DNA from: MA-ANB-1 sp040878225
GTDB lineage: Bacteria > Actinomycetota > Acidimicrobiia > Spongiisociales > ZC4RG35
Direction of reading: 5' to 3'
DNA length: 20,008 nucleotides
NCBI GenBank assembly: GCA_040878225.1
Contig: JBBDMR010000089.1
Span: 1-20,008, forward strand
Below the pieces are notes generated by a model that was not told where the DNA came from, ran no database searches, and saw only the letters and a program-made list of their open reading frames with translations. Numbering within the stretch: the first letter of the stretch is position 1; each line of letters begins with the position of its first letter. Below, piece by piece: positions 7,897 to 14,233 of the stretch. A program made the translations under genes and the position numbers.

Positions 7897-7927
7897 AAAA
7901 AACCCACCTGCCAGACCGGAGGTGGGT
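7897..7927 (-). terminator. trp attenuator terminator
   Basis: On the minus strand an 8-bp stem (ACCCACCT with AGGTGGGT) encloses a 10-base loop and is followed directly by six T residues. This is a textbook intrinsic terminator. It stands between the leader peptide stop and the trpE start, with no complete gene between, so it is positioned as an attenuator rather than as the end of a transcription unit. Confidence 0.92.
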
Positions 7928-7976
7928 ATCAGGTAGTGGTGTGAGCTTTTGCTTAACCGCTGGATGCCACCTCAGG
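7919..7976 (-). promoter_or_regulatory. Candidate antiterminator pairing of the trp leader
   Basis: The segment GAGGTGG (minus strand of 7967-7973, leader codons 21-23) is a perfect complement of CCACCTC (minus strand of 7919-7925). The latter includes most of the 5' arm of the terminator. After one mismatch two more C:G pairs can form. A ribosome stalled at Trp codons 13-17 would leave GAGGTGG free to block the terminator. A ribosome at the stop codon would cover it and let the terminator fold. The pairing is seen in the sequence; the mechanism is inferred from classical trp attenuation. Confidence 0.65.
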
Positions 7977-8033
7977 CGCGTCCCAGCCCCACCACCAGGT
8001 GTGCGTCGACTGCGAGAGGTGATAACCGGACAT
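7953..8033 (-). CDS. trpL: trp operon leader peptide with WWWGW
   Basis: This 26-residue frame begins MSGYHLSQSTHT, has Trp at residues 13, 14, 15 and 17 (WWWGW), and ends at TAA. Four Trp codons among five in such a short peptide are the hallmark of a ribosome-mediated attenuation leader. Similar Trp-rich leaders precede trp genes in Streptomyces and Corynebacterium. The ATG is 9 bases after a good -10 box and has no Shine-Dalgarno, so translation is probably leaderless or nearly so. The stop lies 26 bases before the terminator stem, a spacing that lets the translating ribosome control the alternative structures. The peptide itself is unlikely to have another function. Confidence 0.92.
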   Translation of the reverse strand: MSGYHLSQSTHTWWWGWDAPEVASSG

Positions 8034-8042
8034 GTGGTCGAC

Positions 8043-8071
8043 ACCGTACGCCTGTCGTTGCGCAGAGTCAA
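8043..8071 (-). promoter_or_regulatory. trp operon promoter
   Basis: On the minus strand the -35 box TTGACT (8066-8071) and the -10 box TACGGT (8043-8048) are separated by 17 bp. The leader ATG at 8033 starts 9 bases after the -10 box, so the transcript probably begins at or within a few bases of it. The promoter begins only 10 bp past the stop codon of the upstream CapA-like gene. No obvious repressor palindrome is seen, so attenuation may be the main control. Confidence 0.8.
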
Positions 8072-8080
8072 TACAGGTGA

Positions 8081-9301
8081 TCATCCCGATTCAGCTGCAC
8101 CGTCGACGGTCCGCTGGGCCACAGTGACGTCACGGGAGTTGAGGATGGCCATGGTCCGGGCATATGAGGCCGTGTCGGGACCAACCGGGACGATCTGGTA
8201 GCTACCGCTCTCGACGAACACCGGCATCGCTTCGACCGCGGTGAATGCCCATCTTCCATTGGCCCATTCGGCGCGAACGAACGCCAGGTACGCCTCCCTG
8301 CTGTCGGTGCGGTGCAGTTGCCCGGAGAGAAGGTTGCCCAACCCGTAGACGAGGAATTCGCCGTCGACAGTATCGATCGGGCCCACAACATGGCTGTGGT
8401 GTCCCACCACCAGGTCTACCGACGGGGAGCGGATCAGTCGGTCGAAGATCTCGACTTGCTCCGGCGTCGGCTCGGATCGGTACTCGGTGCAGCAATGCAC
8501 ACTCACGACGACGAGGTCGGCGCCTGCTTCACGAGCGGAGTCGGCCATTCCCAGGATCTGGTCGACGTCGAGTCGCTGCGCCATCCAATCCTGACCCTCC
8601 GGTGTGCTCAGCCCGTTCAACCAATACGTGCCGGCGATATGGGCAACTGTCGGCCCACCGGTCTGGTAGAAGGTCGCGCTCCCCGTCTCCTCCGGGCTTC
8701 GAGCAGTGCCCGCATGGGATAGGCCTGCACGATCGAGGATGTCCAGCGTGTCGATCATCCCGGCCGCGCCCTCGTCGGCGGAGTGATTCGATGCTGTTGA
8801 ACAGCCGTCGAAGCCGGCGTACGCGATGGCAGTCGCCACTTCGTGGGGGGCATTGAAGCGCGGATACGTCGAGAGATCGGTGTTCGAAGAGGTGAGAGGC
8901 ACTTCGAGGTGGCATATCGCCAGGTCGGCGGTCAGCAGGGCGGGACGGATCGCCTCGAACATGGGGCGGAAGTCGTAGACGTTCCCACCCAGGGCTGCAT
9001 GGGAACGGAGGGTGGAGTGGATGAGGACGTCGCCACCGAAGACAACCGTCGCCTCCAACTGATCAGGTACCTCAATCGGAGGGGCCTCGGCCTCAGCACC
9101 GGCAGGCACGGTGCTGGTGGTGGATGGCGCGGTGGCAACAGTCGGCGGCATGGTCGTCGAGGTCGTGGTCGCAACCGTGACGGGCGGGGGGCTCTCTAGC
9201 TGTGGGGCGGCGTCGGTCGAGGGAGGAGAATCAAAGGCGGTGGCGCCGCACATTGCAGCGGCCACCACCAGGAACACGAATCTTGAGATGAGCCCGCTCA
9301 T
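8081..9301 (-). CDS. Secreted CapA-family (PGA_cap) metallophosphatase-like protein
   Basis: The 406 residues begin with a signal peptide (hydrophobic 8-22). No standard lipobox surrounds Cys18. A Thr/Pro/Ala-rich linker follows (about 40-75), then a CapA-type calcineurin-like domain. Domain motifs are FGGDVLIH (88-95), CHLEVPL (130-136), SNHSADEG (171-178), VVSVHCCTEY (265-274), VVGHHSHV (298-305) and YGLGNLL (319-325). CapA is known from poly-gamma-glutamate capsule systems, but the family is broad and no other capsule gene is present, so a capsule role is not supported. The segment usually reading HWG is HCC here. The gene runs toward the trp promoter and is probably monocistronic. Confidence 0.85.
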   Translation of the reverse strand: MSGLISRFVFLVVAAAMCGATAFDSPPSTDAAPQLESPPPVTVATTTSTTMPPTVATAPSTTSTVPAGAEAEAPPIEVPDQLEATVVFGGDVLIHSTLRSHAALGGNVYDFRPMFEAIRPALLTADLAICHLEVPLTSSNTDLSTYPRFNAPHEVATAIAYAGFDGCSTASNHSADEGAAGMIDTLDILDRAGLSHAGTARSPEETGSATFYQTGGPTVAHIAGTYWLNGLSTPEGQDWMAQRLDVDQILGMADSAREAGADLVVVSVHCCTEYRSEPTPEQVEIFDRLIRSPSVDLVVGHHSHVVGPIDTVDGEFLVYGLGNLLSGQLHRTDSREAYLAFVRAEWANGRWAFTAVEAMPVFVESGSYQIVPVGPDTASYARTMAILNSRDVTVAQRTVDGAAESG

Positions 9302-9341
9302 TTGAACTCATCAGTCTGACATCACAAACGGCCGATTGGGG

Positions 9342-9369
9342 GACAAACCCGGTCAGGCGCCGGTTTGTC
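9342..9369 (-). terminator. Hairpin after clpB
   Basis: GACAAAC-C-CGG (9342-9352) pairs with CCGGTTTGTC (9360-9369), giving a 10-bp stem with one bulged C and a 7-base loop. It begins 2 bp beyond the clpB stop. There is no U-run on the minus strand, a pattern often seen in GC-rich actinobacteria. Confidence 0.55.
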
Positions 9370-9371
9370 GA

Positions 9372-11942
9372 TCAGCCGGAGAAAACCAGCTCTCCCTGCT
9401 CAACACCGACTTTGATGGTGTCTCCCTCCGAATACTCGCCTTCGAGGAGGCCCCTGGCGAGAGGATCAGCGATGCTGGTCTGCAGAAGCCGCTTCAGGGG
9501 CCTCGCTCCGTAAACTGGGTCGTACCCGCGCTCGGCGAGCAAATCGAGCGCATCGTCGGAGACGGCGAGGTCGATCCTCCTCGCCTCGAGACGGCGCCTC
9601 AGGTCCTTGAGCTGGATATCGACGATCTGACGCAAGTCTTCACGGCTCAGGCGGTCGAAGACGATCATGTCGTCGATCCGGTTGAGGAATTCCGGTCGGA
9701 AGTGGTTCCGCACGGCATCGAGAACCCTGGTTTCCACCACCTCCGCCGGCAGATCCGGCTGGATGTACTCGGAGCCCAGGTTGGACGTCATGATCAACAC
9801 CGAATTGGTGAAATCCACGGTGCGCCCCTGACCGTCGGTGAGACGGCCGTCGTCGAGAAGCTGCAGCAACACGTTGAACACCTCGGGGGCGGCTTTCTCC
9901 ACCTCGTCGAGGAGGATCACCGAATATGGCCGGCGGCGGACCGCCTCGGTGAGCTGACCCCCTTCGTCATAGCCCACATAGCCGGGTGGCGCCCCGATCA
10001 GACGGCTCACCGAGTGCTTTTCCATGTACTCGGACATGTCGAGGCGGACCATGGCCCGGTCGTCATCGAACATGAATCCGGCGAGAGCCCGTGCCAGCTC
10101 GGTCTTCCCGACACCCGTCGGACCGAGGAAGAGGAACGAGCCCACCGGCCGGTGCGGGTCGGAGAGCCCGGCCCGGTTGCGCCTGATCGCGTTGGCGACT
10201 GCAGACACCGCCCGATCCTGGCCGACCACCCGGTTGTGGAGGTGATCCTCGAGACGGATCAGTTTCTCGGTCTCGCCTTCCATCAGCTTCGACACCGGGA
10301 TTCCCGTCCAACGGGCGACTACCTCGGCAACGTCCTGTTCGGTGACCTCCTCGGAGAGCATCGATCCGCTCTCGTGGAGACGGGAAAGTTCGTCCTCGTT
10401 CCTGGCGAGGTCGGCCTCGAGCTCGGTGAGCGTGCCGTATCGAAGCTCGGCAGCCTTCGCCAGGTCTCCCTGGCGCTCGGCCCGCTCAGCCTCGACCCTG
10501 GCGTCCTCGATCTCCTGTTTCAGAGCCCGGATCTTCCCGATCGCGTCCTTTTCCAGATTCCACCGCCCGCTGAGAGAGCCGATCTCTTCTGTGAGGTCGG
10601 CGATCTCCTGTTCGACACCGTCGAGACGCTCGATCGAAGCCGCATCGGTTTCCTTCTTCAGGGCCTCCCTCTCGATCTCGAGCTGAATCTTCCGCCGGGT
10701 CCGCTCGTCGATCTCCTCGGGCATCGAGTCGATCTCGATGCGGAGTCGTGACGCTGACTCATCGATGAGGTCGATGGCCTTGTCGGGCAGGAAACGGGCC
10801 GGGATGTAACGGTCGGACAGGACCGCAGCGGCGACCAGGGCGCCGTCGGTGATACGGACGCCGTGATGAACCTCGTAGCGCTCCTTCAAGCCACGGAGAA
10901 TTCCGATGGTGTCCTCGACCGACGGAGGCTCGGTGAGGACAGGCTGGAAGCGCCGTTCGAGGGCAGCATCCTTTTCGATGTGCTTGCGGTATTCGTCGAG
11001 AGTGGTGGCGCCGATCATCCGCAGATCCCCTCGTGCCAGCATCGGCTTCAGCATGTTGGAAGCGTCCATGGCGCCTTCGGCTGCCCCGGCACCGACCAGG
11101 GTGTGCAGCTCGTCGAGAAACGTGATGATTTCGCCCTCCGAGCCCTTGATCTCGTCGAGGACTGCCTTCATCCGCTCCTCGAATTCGCCCCGGTATTTGG
11201 CGCCGGCGAGCATCGAAGCCAGATCGAGTGCGACGATCTTCTTCGTTTTGAGACCTTCGGGAACATCACCGTCGGCGATCCTCCGGGCGAGGCCCTCGAC
11301 GATTGCGGTCTTCCCGACACCGGGTTCGCCAATCAGGACCGGATTGTTCTTGGTGCGTCGGGACAGGACCTGGATGACACGGCGGATCTCATCGTCGCGC
11401 CCGATTACGGGGTCGAGTTTGCCCTGTCGCGCTTCGGAGGTCAGATCGCGCCCATACTGCTCGAGTGCCTGAAGAGTCGACTCGGGGTCGTCGGAGGTGA
11501 CCCTGCGAGTACCCCTGATCGACGTGATGGCCTCCAGTAGGGAGTTTGTGTCGAGACCCCGGCTTCGCAGCGCGTCCCCGGTGGGGCCGTCGTCTTCGGA
11601 AAGGGCGAGAAGGAGGTGTTCGACTGAGAGATAGTCGTCGCCGAGTGAAGTGCGATGCTTCTCGGCACGGTCGACGAGTTTGTTGAACCTGGGTGAGCCC
11701 GAGATCTCGGCGTCGCCGTAGACCCGGGGTGCGTCGTCCAGGATGGATTCGAGCGCACGTCGCAGTTCGACAGGGTTGGCCCCCAACCGGTCCAGTGTGG
11801 GATATACGATCCCCTCCTGCTGGGCGAGAAGGGCGAGCAAGAGGTTGGTCGGCTCAATGGCCGCGTGGTTGTGGTCTCTGGTGAGTTGGGTGGCGTTGAG
11901 CAACGCCTCCCTTGTCCTCGTTGTCAGCTTCTTCGGGTTCAA
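9372..11942 (-). CDS. clpB: ATP-dependent disaggregase ClpB
   Basis: ClpB is a cytosolic hexameric AAA+ machine that extracts proteins from aggregates with DnaK. The 856 residues contain an N-domain (about 1-145) and NBD1 with Walker A GEPGVGKT (205-212), pore loop KYRG (249-252) and Walker B FLDE. A coiled-coil M-domain follows (about 400-525), which marks ClpB rather than ClpA/C. NBD2 has Walker A GPTGVGKT (607-614), pore loop GYVG (654-657) and Walker B ILLDE (676-680). The length is standard. The start is TTG at 11942 with GAGGG 9 bases upstream; no in-frame ATG gives a sensible N-domain. No dnaK or grpE is adjacent. The promoter carries a 23-bp palindrome. Confidence 0.97.
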   Translation of the reverse strand: MNPKKLTTRTREALLNATQLTRDHNHAAIEPTNLLLALLAQQEGIVYPTLDRLGANPVELRRALESILDDAPRVYGDAEISGSPRFNKLVDRAEKHRTSLGDDYLSVEHLLLALSEDDGPTGDALRSRGLDTNSLLEAITSIRGTRRVTSDDPESTLQALEQYGRDLTSEARQGKLDPVIGRDDEIRRVIQVLSRRTKNNPVLIGEPGVGKTAIVEGLARRIADGDVPEGLKTKKIVALDLASMLAGAKYRGEFEERMKAVLDEIKGSEGEIITFLDELHTLVGAGAAEGAMDASNMLKPMLARGDLRMIGATTLDEYRKHIEKDAALERRFQPVLTEPPSVEDTIGILRGLKERYEVHHGVRITDGALVAAAVLSDRYIPARFLPDKAIDLIDESASRLRIEIDSMPEEIDERTRRKIQLEIEREALKKETDAASIERLDGVEQEIADLTEEIGSLSGRWNLEKDAIGKIRALKQEIEDARVEAERAERQGDLAKAAELRYGTLTELEADLARNEDELSRLHESGSMLSEEVTEQDVAEVVARWTGIPVSKLMEGETEKLIRLEDHLHNRVVGQDRAVSAVANAIRRNRAGLSDPHRPVGSFLFLGPTGVGKTELARALAGFMFDDDRAMVRLDMSEYMEKHSVSRLIGAPPGYVGYDEGGQLTEAVRRRPYSVILLDEVEKAAPEVFNVLLQLLDDGRLTDGQGRTVDFTNSVLIMTSNLGSEYIQPDLPAEVVETRVLDAVRNHFRPEFLNRIDDMIVFDRLSREDLRQIVDIQLKDLRRRLEARRIDLAVSDDALDLLAERGYDPVYGARPLKRLLQTSIADPLARGLLEGEYSEGDTIKVGVEQGELVFSG

Positions 11943-11976
11943 AGCTCAGGTCCCTCGTGTAGAAAACTTGAGTCCT

Positions 11977-12006
11977 ATTGTATCAGATTTATCGACTGAT
12001 ACCCAA
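11977..12006 (-). promoter_or_regulatory. clpB promoter
   Basis: On the minus strand a -35 box TTGGGT (12001-12006) and a -10 box TACAAT (11977-11982) are separated by 18 bp. Transcription would start near 11970, leaving a leader of about 28 bases with GAGGG before the TTG start. A CTTGAGT heptamer (plus strand 11967-11973) directly follows the -10 box and resembles one half of the HspR/HAIR site, but the second half is poor. Confidence 0.6.
11980..12002. promoter_or_regulatory. Palindromic operator candidate in the clpB promoter
   Basis: GTATCAG-N9-CTGATAC is a perfect 7-bp inverted repeat filling the spacer between the clpB -35 and -10 boxes. The placement suggests repressor binding that blocks RNA polymerase. 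It could also affect divergent mscL, whose start is 78 bp away. The regulator is unknown; the sequence does not match CIRCE, and its relation to HspR sites is unclear. Confidence 0.55.
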
Positions 12007-12079
12007 CGATTCTGGTAGCCGGGTGGTCGTGCTTTCCAGATTACCCTTTTACCAAGGGCCCACCCAAACAGGAGGCGTA

Positions 12080-12436
12080 ATGTTCAAAGAGTTCCGCGAG
12101 TTCATCAACAAGGGCAATCTGGTCGAGATCGCCGTCGCATTCGTCGTGGGTTTCGCCTTTGCCTCGGTTGTCACCAGTCTCACCGAGGACATCATCAACC
12201 CGATCATCGGAAAGATCCTGACTGTCGACGATCTCTCCAGTTGGGTCGTCTCCGACATCAGGATTGGCGCCTTCCTGGTTGCGGTCCTCAATTTCGTCAT
12301 TGTCGCATTCGTCATGTTCCTTGTCGTAAAGGCATATAACCGGATGAAGGCGAAAGTTGAGGAAAAAACGGGTCGTTCCGACGAAGTGCGCCTTCTCACC
12401 GAGATCAGGGACGAGTTGAAGACGGGACGGCGTTAG
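12080..12436 (+). CDS. mscL: Large-conductance mechanosensitive channel
   Basis: MscL is a homopentameric inner-membrane channel that opens under membrane tension to release solutes during hypo-osmotic shock. The 118 residues begin with the amphipathic helix MFKEFREFINKGN. TM1 (about 14-34) follows, then the conserved TEDIINPIIG, a short extracytoplasmic loop, TM2 (about 62-84) and a charged C-terminal helix. The loop is short, and the protein is at the small end of the family (120-150). The frame is open further upstream, but the ATG at 12080 has AGGAGG 4 bases before it and gives the family N-terminus. It is divergent from clpB and convergent with the DinB-family gene 21 bp downstream. Confidence 0.95.
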   Translation: MFKEFREFINKGNLVEIAVAFVVGFAFASVVTSLTEDIINPIIGKILTVDDLSSWVVSDIRIGAFLVAVLNFVIVAFVMFLVVKAYNRMKAKVEEKTGRSDEVRLLTEIRDELKTGRR

Positions 12437-12457
12437 AAGGCAGCCCTCAAGAGGAGA

Positions 12458-12958
12458 TCAAGCAGAGCGCCACAGGTCGATCTGGGTGAGACCATGGATT
12501 CCCAGGGTCTGTGAGAGCTCCCCCGCGTGATAGGAGTCGTGACTGAATAGCCGTTGCAGGATCGACGAGCGGCTGTGCTGCTGTTGGTGACCGGCGAAAT
12601 CGCGGACGATCACGTCCGTCATCATCGCCTCGTCCCAGCGGTCGAGACACCCGTCGACGATCTCCCAGGAGGAATCGAGGGCGGCGACCAGTTCTTCCGC
12701 ACGACGTGGGGTGTCGAGGTCGTCCTCCCAGCCGAGCCCTTCGGGGTCGCTGAATGGCGTCTTGTCCGCACCTGGTTCGCCGACGATCGCACACAGCCAA
12801 TAGACGCGGCCTCCAGCAGTATGTCCTACAGTCGCCCACACCGGCCATCCATCAGGCGCCGGCTTCACTGCAAGCTGCTCTTCCGACATGCCTGCGATCA
12901 CCGTCGTGATCCGCTCGTTGTACTGGGGCCACATGTCGTAAAAGGTCCTGATGCTCAT
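12458..12958 (-). CDS. DinB-family putative metalloenzyme
   Basis: The 166 residues fit the DinB/YfiT-like four-helix bundle. The expected metal-binding His triad is visible as His46 (VGHTAG) and His140/His144 (SHDSYH). A C-terminal segment of the GELSQTLG type is also typical. Members include thiol transferases, such as mycothiol- or bacillithiol-dependent S-transferases, and many proteins of unknown role. A mycothiol-dependent role would suit an actinobacterium but is only inference. The ATG lies 7 bases after a TACGCT box and has no Shine-Dalgarno, suggesting a leaderless mRNA. It is divergent from the PadR gene (90-bp gap). Confidence 0.82.
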   Translation of the reverse strand: MSIRTFYDMWPQYNERITTVIAGMSEEQLAVKPAPDGWPVWATVGHTAGGRVYWLCAIVGEPGADKTPFSDPEGLGWEDDLDTPRRAEELVAALDSSWEIVDGCLDRWDEAMMTDVIVRDFAGHQQQHSRSSILQRLFSHDSYHAGELSQTLGIHGLTQIDLWRSA

Positions 12959-12965
12959 AACGCCG

Positions 12966-12971
12966 AGCGTA
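12966..12971 (-). promoter_or_regulatory. -10 box of the DinB-family gene
   Basis: TACGCT on the minus strand stands 7 bases before the ATG at 12958, a spacing that fits a leaderless transcript. No clear -35 box is seen 16-18 bp upstream. Confidence 0.45.
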
Positions 12972-13013
12972 CCTCTCAGCGCAGACAGTTTTCGGCGTCA
13001 CACTCTTGTGCTA

Positions 13014-13041
13014 TTGACTTCCCCGCGTCATCAGGTATCCT
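13014..13041 (+). promoter_or_regulatory. Promoter of the padR-nfeD-SPFH operon
   Basis: The -35 box TTGACT (13014-13019) and -10 box TATCCT (13036-13041) are 16 bp apart. The ATG at 13049 begins 7 bases after the -10 box, so the mRNA is predicted to be leaderless. An AGGTA motif (13033-13037) overlaps the -10 box and mirrors TACCT at 13053-13057. Confidence 0.75.
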
Positions 13042-13048
13042 GTGCTAC

Positions 13049-13411
13049 ATGGTACCTAGAAGTACCGGACAGCAGACCAACCAGGACCGGAGGACGCAGC
13101 TCCTTCATGGGGTTCTCGACATGTGCCTCATGTCGATCATCCACGAAGAGCCTTCCTACGGATACGAGATGGTTTCCAAGCTGCGGAGCCGGGGACTCGA
13201 TTTGGCAAGTGAAGGTTCGATCTATCCGCTTCTCTCCAGGCTCCAGAAGCAAGGGTTGATCGAGAGTTACCTGGTGCAAAGCTCCGAGGGGCCTGCCAGG
13301 AAGTACTACCGGATGTCGGAAGGCGGCCGCCAGGTGCTCGCCCAATGGCGCAGCGACTGGTCGGGGTTCAGAGATTCGGTGGATAGTGTTCTCAGCGGAG
13401 TTGGGCGATGA
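13049..13411 (+). CDS. PadR-family winged-helix transcriptional regulator
   Basis: The 120 residues form a PadR winged helix-turn-helix. Signatures are EPSYGYEMVSKL (34-45), EGSIYPLLSRLQKQGLI (55-71) and the beta-wing GPARKYYRMSEGG (81-93). The length is that of the short PadR subfamily with one C-terminal dimerisation helix. The frame is open far upstream, but the ATG at 13049 sits correctly after the promoter and leaves the normal short N-terminal tail. Its stop overlaps the next gene as ATGA. PadR genes followed by a HAAS-type membrane protein are a recurrent pair in Gram-positives, where the regulator controls its own operon. Autoregulation here is supported by a palindrome at the start codon. 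Confidence 0.93.
   Translation: MVPRSTGQQTNQDRRTQLLHGVLDMCLMSIIHEEPSYGYEMVSKLRSRGLDLASEGSIYPLLSRLQKQGLIESYLVQSSEGPARKYYRMSEGGRQVLAQWRSDWSGFRDSVDSVLSGVGR
13051..13066. promoter_or_regulatory. Candidate PadR operator
   Basis: The inverted repeat GGTAC-N6-GTACC overlaps codons 1-6 of the padR gene, immediately downstream of the predicted transcription start. A further AGGTA half-site overlaps the -10 box. A repressor bound here would block initiation, which fits autoregulation. The binding protein is inferred from proximity only. Confidence 0.5.
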
Positions 13412-14196
13412 CTGACCGAGGTCGGACAATTGGCGAGATTGAGCGGTACTGGCTCGAAGCCGGCGTGCCCAGGGACGCCGTAGCCAACATGCGCCAGGAA
13501 CTGGACCAGCACCTGAGCGACGCCGAGGCAGACGGCAGGACCGTCGCCGACGTGGTTGGGGCGAACCCCGGAGAATTCGCCGAAAACTGGGCGCGAGCCT
13601 ACCGGGGGCCACGAAAGGGTACCGCAACCTGGGAAGAATTCAGGTCCGGGGTTACCTCCAGGTCGAGGAAGAACCGGCGCGATTTATGGATGTACGGAAT
13701 AGGAACGGTGGCAGTGCTGGCCGCAGCCGCACTTGCCGGACAAGGAGGTAGTGAAGTGGAAGACGAAGTATGGAGATGGCTATGGACCGTCTTTGCAGTG
13801 GTGATGGGGATCGGTGAGATCTTCACCGCAGGCTTCTTCTTGCTGCCATTCGCGATCGGCGCCGCAGCGGCAGCGGTCCTGGCATGGATAGGTGCAGCCG
13901 TTATCGCTCAGTGGCTCGTGTTCTTCGGAGTTTCGATCTTCTCGATGGCATTCCTGAGAAGGTTCATCGAGCGACAGGATGAAGGCGACCAGCCGGTCCT
14001 CGGCGCCAACCGCTGGGTGAGCACCCTCGGAATCGTCCTCGAGGACATCGACCCGGACTCGGGTTCGGGGATGGTCAGAGTCGGGTCGGAGGAGTGGAGG
14101 GCTACGGCCCCCCAGCCGATCAGCAAGGGAACAAGGATCATCGTCACCCAGGTCAGCGGGACCAAACTTGTGGTCGAGCCCATCGAAAGCGCATAG
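13408..14196 (+). CDS. HAAS/DUF1700-like domain fused to NfeD membrane and OB-fold module
   Basis: The 262 residues fall into two parts. Residues 1-66 are helical and charged (EIERYWLEAGVPRD, then ELDQHLSDAE) and resemble the HAAS/DUF1700 domain that accompanies PadR regulators; a transmembrane helix (about 93-111) follows. Residues 117-262 resemble a complete short NfeD protein. The membrane part has the signature GEIFTAGFFLLPFAIGAAAA (136-155) and further helices to about 184. The OB-fold segment (about 199-259) includes GMVRVGSEEWRATA and ends in VSGTKLVVEP. NfeD proteins partner stomatin/SPFH proteins, and one follows 37 bp downstream. The start is ATG in an ATGA overlap with padR. The junction contains a strong internal ribosome site. 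Confidence 0.8.
   Translation: MTDRGRTIGEIERYWLEAGVPRDAVANMRQELDQHLSDAEADGRTVADVVGANPGEFAENWARAYRGPRKGTATWEEFRSGVTSRSRKNRRDLWMYGIGTVAVLAAAALAGQGGSEVEDEVWRWLWTVFAVVMGIGEIFTAGFFLLPFAIGAAAAAVLAWIGAAVIAQWLVFFGVSIFSMAFLRRFIERQDEGDQPVLGANRWVSTLGIVLEDIDPDSGSGMVRVGSEEWRATAPQPISKGTRIIVTQVSGTKLVVEPIESA
13742..13758 (+). promoter_or_regulatory. Internal Shine-Dalgarno and in-frame GTG at the HAAS/NfeD junction
   Basis: AAGGAGGT at 13742-13749 is an almost perfect anti-16S complement. It is followed after 6 bases by an in-frame GTG (13756-13758, codon 117). Starting there would give a 146-residue protein with exactly the usual size and content of a short NfeD. This suggests a second, nested translation product. 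Confidence 0.55.
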
Positions 14197-14233
14197 TGAG
14201 CAGTAGAAGTCTTAGAAAAGGAAGGAAAAATAG

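Noticed and set aside
9336..10751. 471-codon plus-strand frame antisense to clpB
   Set aside because: ClpB on the opposite strand is certain; the frame is open only because of codon bias.
11967..11987. HspR/HAIR operator upstream of clpB
   Set aside because: Only one half-site (CTTGAGT) is good; the partner 7 bases away matches poorly, so I do not call it as a full site.
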